Shown here: positions 4,794-10,787 of the stretch, one piece after another
Position numbering within the stretch: position 1 is the stretch's first letter
Layout: each line of letters opens with the position of its first letter
Source: Thermoprotei archaeon
GTDB lineage: Archaea > Thermoproteota > Thermoprotei_A > Sulfolobales > Ignisphaeraceae
DNA length: 10,787 nucleotides
Direction: 5' to 3'
Assembly: GCA_003661905.1 (NCBI GenBank)
Contig: QMXA01000009.1
Span: 1-10,787 of the forward strand
Made by a program: the position numbers and the translations under genes
The notes under the pieces: generated by a model
Databases searched by the model: none
Seen by the model: only the letters and a program-made list of their open reading frames with translations
Told to the model about the DNA's origin: nothing

Positions 4794-7700
4794 TTGAAAG
4801 TAATTTATAGGGCTTCTTGTCCAAATTGTGGAGGATCTATAGATTCTGAAAGACTTGAGCTCGGATTACCTTGTAGATCATGCCTTCCTAAAGAGATTGA
4901 GAAGTTAAGAGATAGAGAACAGATTGCAAATGCCTTAATTAATGAAGGTACAGCTGCTGCATTTCTTGAATTAGTAACTATAGATAATGAGCTTAAGGAA
5001 TTCAGTAACTTCTTTAGGAAGGTAATGAAAAAGACTATGTGGAGTATACAGAGAAGTTGGGCACGTAGACTTCTTCAATGGGATAGTTTTGCAATAGTAG
5101 CTCCTACGGGTGTAGGAAAAACGACACTTCTTATAATTTATGCACTTTATAGAGCAATTCAGAATTACAAGATATACATCATAGTTCCAACGAAGGAAAT
5201 TGCTAAACAAATAGCCTTACGCATGAACCAATATGTAAAGGAGCTTCATCGAGAATTGAATATAGTTGCATATCTCCCCTCCAATAATAATGAAAGACAG
5301 GAGCTCTTGAAGAAAATACAAAGTGAAGATGTAAATGTACTAATAACTACAGCTGCTTTCTTAGCTAAGAACTACAATGTACTTAAGAATATAGAATTCG
5401 ACATAGTAATTGCCGATGATTTTGATGCGATACTCAGGAAATCAAAAAGTATAAATAAGGTTTTGAACCTTCTGGGATTCAGCGAAGAATTGATAAAGAA
5501 AGCTTTTAGAATAGTCACTTTGCGCTCTGAGATTCTAAGACTAAGACTTCTAGGTTTTGATGCTGAAAATCTGCAAAAATTAGTAACAACTCTTAACGAA
5601 TTAGAATATGAACTCAAGAGAAAACTATTACAATGTAGAAAAAGCCAATTAATTGTTGCCTCCGCAACAGGTAGATCAAGCAGTTTAAGATCTAAAGTAA
5701 TAAGAGAGCTTTTGGGATTTGAAGTTGGTGGAGTTATTGAATACATGAGAAGAGTTGTTGATGCCTATACAAAGTTGAGATCATTTGATCAGCTTATAGA
5801 AATAGTAAAGGCATTAGGTAGTGGAGGGCTCATATTTGTGTCAAGAAATTTAGGAAGTTATAAAGCTAGAGAAATCCTAGAAACTCTTAAGAGCCATGGT
5901 ATAAAAGCAGGGTTAGCTCTTTCAGGCTCGAGAGCATTTGAAAAGTTTAAGCGAAATGAGATTGAGATTCTCGTAGGAGTAGCTAGTTACTATGGAATTC
6001 TTGTAAGAGGTATTGATGAACCTCTTAAAATAAAATATGCAATATTTCTCGGAGTTCCTAGTTTTACATTTAAACTCAGTAAAGCACTTCTCAATCCACG
6101 ATTTTTACTCTCAATAGTCATAGAACTTCGTGAAAGAGGATATAGCGATTTAGCATGGATAGAAAGTCTTTTATTCAAAATACTCAAGAACATGAACTAT
6201 TCCAAGATTTCGATTCTTATGAAAGCTCTCATCAACGGCAAAGAGCTTGAAGGCTACCTTGAAGATTTAAGGATGAAAATTCTTATGGCTATAGAACAAG
6301 TAAAAAAGATACTTAACGATATCTTGAAGGAGAATGAGAAGATCATTATAGGAGATCTAATAATTAAGCATTCTAGGGAATGGAGAGAACCTAGAATCGT
6401 AATACCTGATGTAATGACGTATATTCAAGCTAGTGGAAGGACTAGTAGGTTATTGGGCAATGCAAAGACCTATGGATTATCAATAATCTTGGTAGATGAT
6501 GAAGATTTACTAAAAGCGTTGATTAGAAGACTTGAACGTTATGTACCTGATTTAGAATTTAGAAAATTTGAGGAATTGAACTTAGACCATATTAAGAAGC
6601 TTATGGAGGACAGTAGGAGGTGTCAGCAAGAAAATTCTCAAAGCACAATTAATACATACAGTGCTCTTTTAATCGTAGAATCACCCACTAAAGCAAGAAC
6701 TATTGCATCGATGTTCGGTAAACCCGCTAGGAGAGTTATAGGAGGTATTACATGCTATGAAGTGCCGGTACAGTTAGATAATGAATATATATTACTAACT
6801 CTAGTTGCAACAAGAGGGCACATAACGGATTTAGTCACTGATGAAGGTATTCATGGGGTAATAAGTAGTGAAGATAATTTTATACCTGTTTACGATTATA
6901 TAGTACGATGTGCATCTTGCGGTTATCAAATAGCAGGTGATATTGACCGATGTCCTAGATGCTCCTCCTATAATCTGAGGAGAAGCTCGAAAATAATCAC
7001 AGCCCTAAGAAAACTAGCACAAGAGGTTGATAAGGTATTCATAGGAACTGACCCAGATATGGAAGGTGAGAAAATAGCCTATGATATATACATGCTATTA
7101 AAGCCTTACAACAATAATATATTTCGCATAGAATTTCATGAAATTACGAGAAGAGCCATATTGAAAGCACTAGCTAATCCCAGAAGTATTAATTTTAGAC
7201 TTGTAGAGGCTCAAATAGTTAGGAGAATTGACGATAGATGGACAGGATTCGAGATAAGTACATGGCTTCAACAGATACTTGGCAAGGTATGGTTAGGTGC
7301 TGGAAGAGTCCAAAGCCCTGTACTTTTATGGATAGTTGATAGGTATAGAAAGTATAAAGAGAGAATGGGTTATTGGATATATCTAGAGCTGGAAAATGGA
7401 TATAGAACTAGACTCTTTGTTGAGTCTAGGGAAGAAGCTGATAACATTGTTAAGAAAGCCTTGACTGAGGGCATATTGATTGAGAACATAGAGTTCATTG
7501 AGCATAACTTAAATCCTAAGCCACCTTACACAACTGATGAATTATTGCTAGATGCATCAAAAACACTTGGATATACAGCTTCAATGACAATGAAACTAGC
7601 CCAAGATCTATTCGAGTCAGGCTTCATAACCTATCATAGAACTGACTCTATTCACGTATCTAACTTTGGTATTGAAATAGCTAAGATCTATATCAATACC

Positions 7701-8492
7701 AAATTAAAAAGACCTGAACTAATTAGGCCTAGAAATTGGGGTATTGAAGGGACTCATGAAGCTATTAGACCCACAAATCCTATTGATGCTTCAGAGCTAC
7801 GTAAATTACTACTACAAGGTTCTATAAGCCAAGCTTATGGATTAAGTGAAATGCATCTTAAACTCTATGACCTAATATTTCGAAGATTTATTGCTAGCCA
7901 AATGAAGAGTTCGAAAGTATTATATTCCAAAGCTACTTTAAGAATAGGATCTATGAACATAGAAATAGAGGAACCAGTAAGCATTATTAAAGAAGGATTT
8001 ACAAAAGTGCTAGGTCTTTCTCTCCAAGCATGGCTTTTAAACGTTAAGAAAGGAGACATCATAAAAGTTATGAAGGTTACTCAGAGAAAAGGCTCGGCAA
8101 TAACACTTCTTACGAGTGGTGACGTTGTAAAAATGATGAAAATGCGCGGTATAGGGAGACCTAGCACTTATGTGAAAGCAATTGAGAATAATAAGAAACA
8201 CGGATATGCTATCGAAAGTAAGAAAAGGAAGTATCTAATACCAACTAAACTTGGTATAGAGATATCTGATATACTTAGGGAGTACTTTGTTGATATTGTT
8301 GGTGAAGAAGCAACTAGAAAGTTACTTAATATGATAGACCATATAACGCGGGGTAAACTCAGAGCGTTCGAAGCTCTTAAATCTATATGGAGAAAAGTAA
8401 TAGCTACTATGATAATAGCTGATAGGTATAAGAGTCCTCTACTCAAAGATAGCAAAGTGAAGGAAGAGGGTGTTGTGAATCTAAAATCTTAA
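4794..8492 (+). CDS. rgy: Reverse gyrase
   Basis: A 1232-residue fusion of a superfamily 2 helicase-like ATPase with a type IA topoisomerase. It introduces positive supercoils and is the hallmark of hyperthermophiles. Order of parts: N-terminal zinc finger (C9, C12, C27, C30); Walker A APTGVGKT (103-110); DDFD box (208-211); SAT motif (290-292); motif V region GVASYYGILVRGIDEP (about 396-411); a helical latch-like insert (about 425-535); and motif VI QASGRTSR (545-552). The topoisomerase half starts at VESPTK (E629). A second zinc finger follows (C706, C709, C720, C723). Then come the TOPRIM acids DPDMEGE (D753, D755, E757), the catalytic Y947 in ITYHRTDS, and GIGRPSTY near the end. The start is TTG; the first zinc finger begins eight residues later and an in-frame TAG lies six codons upstream, so no other start is possible. 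Every key residue is intact and the length is normal. Confidence 0.98.
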   Translation: MKVIYRASCPNCGGSIDSERLELGLPCRSCLPKEIEKLRDREQIANALINEGTAAAFLELVTIDNELKEFSNFFRKVMKKTMWSIQRSWARRLLQWDSFAIVAPTGVGKTTLLIIYALYRAIQNYKIYIIVPTKEIAKQIALRMNQYVKELHRELNIVAYLPSNNNERQELLKKIQSEDVNVLITTAAFLAKNYNVLKNIEFDIVIADDFDAILRKSKSINKVLNLLGFSEELIKKAFRIVTLRSEILRLRLLGFDAENLQKLVTTLNELEYELKRKLLQCRKSQLIVASATGRSSSLRSKVIRELLGFEVGGVIEYMRRVVDAYTKLRSFDQLIEIVKALGSGGLIFVSRNLGSYKAREILETLKSHGIKAGLALSGSRAFEKFKRNEIEILVGVASYYGILVRGIDEPLKIKYAIFLGVPSFTFKLSKALLNPRFLLSIVIELRERGYSDLAWIESLLFKILKNMNYSKISILMKALINGKELEGYLEDLRMKILMAIEQVKKILNDILKENEKIIIGDLIIKHSREWREPRIVIPDVMTYIQASGRTSRLLGNAKTYGLSIILVDDEDLLKALIRRLERYVPDLEFRKFEELNLDHIKKLMEDSRRCQQENSQSTINTYSALLIVESPTKARTIASMFGKPARRVIGGITCYEVPVQLDNEYILLTLVATRGHITDLVTDEGIHGVISSEDNFIPVYDYIVRCASCGYQIAGDIDRCPRCSSYNLRRSSKIITALRKLAQEVDKVFIGTDPDMEGEKIAYDIYMLLKPYNNNIFRIEFHEITRRAILKALANPRSINFRLVEAQIVRRIDDRWTGFEISTWLQQILGKVWLGAGRVQSPVLLWIVDRYRKYKERMGYWIYLELENGYRTRLFVESREEADNIVKKALTEGILIENIEFIEHNLNPKPPYTTDELLLDASKTLGYTASMTMKLAQDLFESGFITYHRTDSIHVSNFGIEIAKIYINTKLKRPELIRPRNWGIEGTHEAIRPTNPIDASELRKLLLQGSISQAYGLSEMHLKLYDLIFRRFIASQMKSSKVLYSKATLRIGSMNIEIEEPVSIIKEGFTKVLGLSLQAWLLNVKKGDIIKVMKVTQRKGSAITLLTSGDVVKMMKMRGIGRPSTYVKAIENNKKHGYAIESKKRKYLIPTKLGIEISDILREYFVDIVGEEATRKLLNMIDHITRGKLRAFEALKSIWRKVIATMIIADRYKSPLLKDSKVKEEGVVNLKS

Positions 8493-8577
8493 TTTTATAA
8501 AGTATTATAGCTAAGTCATTAGAATTTGTTATCTATCACTCTTTAGTAATATAAGAATTTGATTACAGTTTTGAACA

Positions 8578-8841
8578 TTACTTTCGTGATATTGTTATTT
8601 TTATAAATGAAACTAGTCTATGACCTCTAACTTCACTACCTATTTCAACTCCATCAAGTTGTAATGCATCACCTAATCGCGCTTTGAGCGCATTGTATAC
8701 GTTGACTGCTTTATTTATGCTGGGTCCTCTACCAACAATAATTACCTTATCCATACCTTGATTGAATAGCATTACAATATCCAATACATAACTCCTTATG
8801 TTCTTCTTACCTATCATTAGTATAGGTGTTCTTGACTCCAT
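8578..8841 (-). CDS. Chromatin protein Alba2 (Alba paralogue)
   Basis: An 87-residue divergent Alba. It keeps the core landmarks GKKNIRSYVLDIVMLFNQG (11-29), GRGPSINKAVNVYNAL (37-52) and the closing strand RLVSFIKITISRK. Two changes set it apart from Alba1. The second hairpin arginine is proline (GRGP against ARGR), and the dimer-dimer interface phenylalanine is replaced by leucine (L56). In crenarchaea Alba2 is known to heterodimerise with Alba1 and alter DNA packaging; the lost phenylalanine fits that role. The ATG has GAGGGG nine bases upstream. A TTTTAAAA element at 8882-8889 predicts a leader of about 19 nt. It converges on reverse gyrase with 85 bp between the stops. The Alba fold is certain; Alba2 is the subtype judged from these residues. 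Confidence 0.92.
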   Translation of the reverse strand: MESRTPILMIGKKNIRSYVLDIVMLFNQGMDKVIIVGRGPSINKAVNVYNALKARLGDALQLDGVEIGSEVRGHRLVSFIKITISRK

Positions 8842-8850
8842 AAGCTTCAG

Positions 8851-8856
8851 CCCCTC
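8851..8856 (-). promoter_or_regulatory. Shine-Dalgarno GAGGGG of alba2
   Basis: GAGGGG on the minus strand, nine bases before the ATG at 8839-8841. It supports the chosen start. Confidence 0.6.
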
Positions 8857-8881
8857 ACTTCTTCTTAGAATTAGGTTTTAG

Positions 8882-8889
8882 TTTTAAAA
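8882..8889. promoter_or_regulatory. Palindromic TATA element TTTTAAAA, probably bidirectional
   Basis: The palindrome lies between alba2 (minus) and a C/D box sRNA candidate (plus). A 26-base spacing predicts starts near 8860 for alba2, leaving a 19-nt leader, and near 8911 for the sRNA, whose C box begins at 8915. The arrangement repeats that at 1258-1265. Inferred from spacing. Confidence 0.5.
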
Positions 8890-8910
8890 AACTTGTAGTA
8901 GAGTAGGTAA

Positions 8911-8966
8911 AGCAGTGATTGAGTCCGATCCTCTGAAAATGCATGATGAGCTTTGCAGGCCTAAAT
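8911..8966 (+). ncRNA. C/D box methylation guide sRNA (candidate 2), likely tRNA-Cys wobble guide
   Basis: The inner boxes are exact: D' CTGA at 8933-8936 and C' ATGATGA at 8943-8949, six bases apart. The outer boxes are imperfect: C-like GTGATTG at 8915-8921 and D-like CTAA at 8961-8964. Both guides are 11 nt: AGTCCGATCCT (8922-8932) and GCTTTGCAGGC (8950-8960). The second guide is complementary to GCCUGCAAAGC. That sequence is itself a consistent anticodon arm for tRNA-Cys: loop CUGCAAA with GCA at 34-36, flanked by pairs 31-39 (C-G) and 30-40 (G-C). The base opposite guide position 5 is then G34, the wobble base, a kind of site known to be methylated by archaeal guide sRNAs. This fit raises confidence despite the weak terminal boxes. 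The D' guide target is unassigned. A TATA-like element lies at the right distance upstream. Confidence 0.6.
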
Positions 8967-8983
8967 GATTTATAATAGCTATG

Positions 8984-8990
8984 TTTATAT
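8984..8990 (+). promoter_or_regulatory. TATA box of lpd promoter, predicting a leaderless mRNA
   Basis: TTTATAT centred at 8987 puts the transcript start at about 9012-9014, on the ATG at 9012. A second TATA-like TTTATAA at 8970-8976 would start about 14 bases earlier. Confidence 0.5.
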
Positions 8991-9011
8991 CTAAATCTAA
9001 TCATATTCTCT

Positions 9012-10388
9012 ATGTGGTGTTTTGTGAGAAAATGTGATGTTGCTGTAATTGGAGGTGGAATTGCTGGTTATTCTTGTGCTATAAGACTCGCTCAAAAAGG
9101 ATACAATGTCACCTTAGTTGAGAAACATAAGATAGGTGGAGAATGTTTAAACTATGGATGTATTCCCACTAAAGCAATGTATTATATCGCCAATGTACTG
9201 AGCAAGGCTAATGAATTTTCTGAGAACTATGTAAAGCCTAACTTCAATAAAATTGCTTCTTGGAGAGATAGAATTGTGAATACTCTAGTTTCGGGTGTTG
9301 AATATTTACTTAAGAGCTATAATATTGAAGTGATATATGGAATAGCAAAGCTTAAGGAACATAATGAATTATATATTGGTAAAGATGTGATAGAATTCAA
9401 GAAACTCGTTATAGCTACAGGAAGTGATCCATTAAGTCTAAGAGGATTTGAATATGATGGAAGATATATTCTTAATAATAGAGACTTAGCAAGACTTCAG
9501 GATCTCCCAGAGAGCATTCTCATAGTGGGTGGTGGAGCTATAGGTGTGGAATACGCATCCATATTTGCTAAGTTAGGTGTTGAAGTTATTCTTGTAGAAA
9601 TCATGCCTCAATTACTACCTGGTATGGATTCTGATCTATCGAGGATTATTGAAAGAGGATTGAAGAATTTAGGAGTTAAGGTTGTGAAAGGAACAACTAT
9701 AAAAAGTATTGAAAAGAAAGTTAATTATGTTGAGGTTAAGTTAGGGAATGGAAGTATGTTTAAAGTTAACTGCATAGCTATAGCTATAGGTAGAAAGCCT
9801 AATACTGCTGGTATTGGCTTAGAGCTTTTAAATGTTGAACTGAATTCCAAGGGCTACGTAAAAGTTAATAAGCATATGCAGACTACGAATCCAACTATCT
9901 TTGCGGCTGGTGATGTTGCAGGGCCACCTCTTCTAGCTCATAAAGCATTGATTCAAGGCATAGTTGTAGCTGAAAACATACAGAGTCCTAGATCAACTAT
10001 CTTCAATGAGAATTTAGTGCCTATAGTCATATTTTCAGAACCAGAATTAGCATCTATAGGGTTATCAACTGAACAAGCTAAGAATTTAGGAGTTTTTTAC
10101 AAGAATGTAAAAGTGCCCTTAACGATAATTGCAAGGGCATTGATAGAGAATGGATCTAGAGGATTCATAAAGTTCGTTCTGGGTAAGAATAATGAAGTAC
10201 TAGGAATTCATATGGCAGGACCTCATGTATCTGAAGTAATATCAGCTGCTCTTCCAGTAATTATGAAGAAACTTAGAATTGAGGAAATGGCCTTCATACC
10301 CTATCCTCATCCAACAGTTTCTGAGGCACTTAGAGAAATATCAGAGTTGATCCTAGGTAATCCGCTTCATATAGTCCTAAGGAAGTAA
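9012..10388 (+). CDS. lpdA: Dihydrolipoamide dehydrogenase (E3)
   Basis: A 458-residue FAD-dependent disulfide oxidoreductase that reoxidises dihydrolipoyl groups with NAD+. In order: FAD-binding GGGIAG (G14, G16, G19) with E37; the redox disulfide C45/C50 in GGECLNYGCIPTK; NAD-binding GGGAIG (173-178); the second FAD motif AAGDV (D301); and the C-terminal dimerisation domain with the catalytic H433-E438 pair in HPTVSE. The spacing of cysteines and the HPTxSE motif fit dihydrolipoamide dehydrogenase better than glutathione or mercuric reductase. No E1, E2 or glycine-cleavage genes are in the window, so its partner complex is unknown. The start is ATG 9012, matched by a TATA box that predicts a leaderless transcript; the GTG at 9024 is the alternative and would still leave the FAD motif whole. 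It converges with the Cren7 gene 53 bp downstream. Confidence 0.92.
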   Translation: MWCFVRKCDVAVIGGGIAGYSCAIRLAQKGYNVTLVEKHKIGGECLNYGCIPTKAMYYIANVLSKANEFSENYVKPNFNKIASWRDRIVNTLVSGVEYLLKSYNIEVIYGIAKLKEHNELYIGKDVIEFKKLVIATGSDPLSLRGFEYDGRYILNNRDLARLQDLPESILIVGGGAIGVEYASIFAKLGVEVILVEIMPQLLPGMDSDLSRIIERGLKNLGVKVVKGTTIKSIEKKVNYVEVKLGNGSMFKVNCIAIAIGRKPNTAGIGLELLNVELNSKGYVKVNKHMQTTNPTIFAAGDVAGPPLLAHKALIQGIVVAENIQSPRSTIFNENLVPIVIFSEPELASIGLSTEQAKNLGVFYKNVKVPLTIIARALIENGSRGFIKFVLGKNNEVLGIHMAGPHVSEVISAALPVIMKKLRIEEMAFIPYPHPTVSEALREISELILGNPLHIVLRK

Positions 10389-10400
10389 GAGATATTCAAT

Positions 10401-10406
10401 AAAAAA
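10401..10406 (-). terminator. Oligo-T terminator of the Cren7 gene
   Basis: Six T on the minus strand about 36 bases past the Cren7 stop, in the 53-bp convergent spacer with lpd. For lpd the plus strand offers only broken T runs at 10410-10441. Confidence 0.4.
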
Positions 10407-10441
10407 GGTATTTGTTATTTATTCAGGGTTTAATATTTTAT

Positions 10442-10624
10442 CTAGCATACGTAGTCGTCTGGAACTTTAGCTCTGAAGTACTTGCCTGTTTCTGGGCTCT
10501 TGAATAGGCCAATCTTTACTCCTTTTCTGCCCTTAGGAGCTAGTACCCATACTTTCTCTGGTGCAATCTCAACTTCCTTTCCAGTTGTTGGGTCTTTTAC
10601 CTTAACAGGAGTCTTGCAGACCAT
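10442..10624 (-). CDS. creN7: Chromatin protein Cren7
   Basis: A 60-residue SH3-like, minor-groove-binding chromatin protein conserved in Crenarchaeota, which bends DNA and stabilises it at high temperature. It aligns without gaps with Sulfolobus Cren7 over residues 15-58: TGKEVEI, PEKVWVLAPKGRKGVKIGLF, PETGKYFRAKVPDDY. W26, L28 (the intercalating residue), Y49 and R51 occupy their known DNA-contact positions. C3 and C60 lie at the two termini, where the Sulfolobus protein has none. The ATG is supported by GGTGA six bases upstream and a TATA box near 10664 that predicts a 14-nt leader. It is a single-gene unit. Identity is certain. Confidence 0.97.
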   Translation of the reverse strand: MVCKTPVKVKDPTTGKEVEIAPEKVWVLAPKGRKGVKIGLFKSPETGKYFRAKVPDDYVC

Positions 10625-10658
10625 ATCTCTTCACCATGTTATAAATCTATACCTATGG

Positions 10659-10669
10659 TTATATAAAAA
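10659..10669 (-). promoter_or_regulatory. TATA box of the Cren7 promoter
   Basis: Minus-strand TTTTTATATAA, a near-ideal archaeal TATA box. Initiation is predicted near 10638, followed by GGTGA (10631-10635) and the ATG at 10622-10624. Confidence 0.65.
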
Positions 10670-10787
10670 TTGCGTCAGACCTTTATAGATAATTATGGAG
10701 TTATATTAATTATTTATTTAATTATACATTAAAGATTTCCTTTAGATAAAAATTTTCAATAGATTTAAAATATTATTATTAATAATA

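Noticed and set aside
4763..4810. Short reading frame ATGATGAAG... overlapping the reverse gyrase start
   Set aside because: Fifteen codons only, and its ATGs lie at or before the predicted transcript start, about 20 bases from the TATA box.
8365..8375. GCGTTCGAAGC resembling a tRNA T-arm
   Set aside because: Lies inside reverse gyrase coding sequence with no acceptor, D or anticodon arms around it.
10482..10688. 68-codon plus-strand frame over Cren7
   Set aside because: Antisense shadow of the certain Cren7 gene, running into its promoter.
1..10787. CRISPR arrays, insertion sequences, integrase sites, complete tRNA or rRNA genes
   Set aside because: No regularly spaced repeats, transposase motifs, terminal inverted repeats or RNA gene consensus were seen.

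Overview
The window is archaeal and almost certainly from a hyperthermophilic crenarchaeon, probably Desulfurococcales-like. Cren7 is a crenarchaeal chromatin protein, reverse gyrase marks a hyperthermophile, two Alba paralogues are present, promoters are TATA-type, and the DNA is AT-rich with many ATA, AGA and AGG codons. The genus cannot be fixed from this sequence alone.

Layout. Bases 1-468 hold the 3' end of an XPB-family repair helicase, overlapping by 12 bp a convergent, cysteine-rich orphan gene (457-1233, minus). A divergent intergenic region (1234-1350) carries a near-perfect C/D box methylation-guide sRNA, followed by a small winged-helix-like protein gene (1351-1764). That gene overlaps tail to tail with another unknown gene (1749-2105, minus). 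Next come alba1 (2178-2477, minus) and a two-gene minus-strand operon of bifunctional NAD(P)HX repair enzyme and molybdopterin synthase MoaE (2547-4528), coupled by a TAATG junction. Reverse gyrase fills 4794-8492, and alba2 (8578-8841, minus) faces it. The alba2/lpd divergent spacer holds a second, weaker C/D box sRNA candidate. Dihydrolipoamide dehydrogenase (9012-10388) and Cren7 (10442-10624, minus) close the window. The longest gene-free stretch is 4529-4793 (265 bases): it holds two promoters and nothing else I can name. The last 163 bases are very AT-rich, with only the Cren7 promoter recognisable.

How the genes relate. Four products act on DNA architecture (Alba1, Alba2, Cren7, reverse gyrase) and one on DNA repair or transcription (XPB). 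They are separate transcription units, so this is a neighbourhood and not one operon. The metabolic genes (NAD(P)HX repair, MoaE, Lpd) are housekeeping.

The least obvious content is the pair of C/D box sRNAs. In each, one guide can pair with a tRNA anticodon arm so that the box D+5 rule falls on wobble nucleotide 34: U34 of a Val(UAC)-type arm for the first and G34 of a Cys(GCA)-type arm for the second. Both sRNAs appear to share a palindromic TATA element with a divergently transcribed protein gene. The sRNA structure is read directly; targets and promoter sharing are inference.
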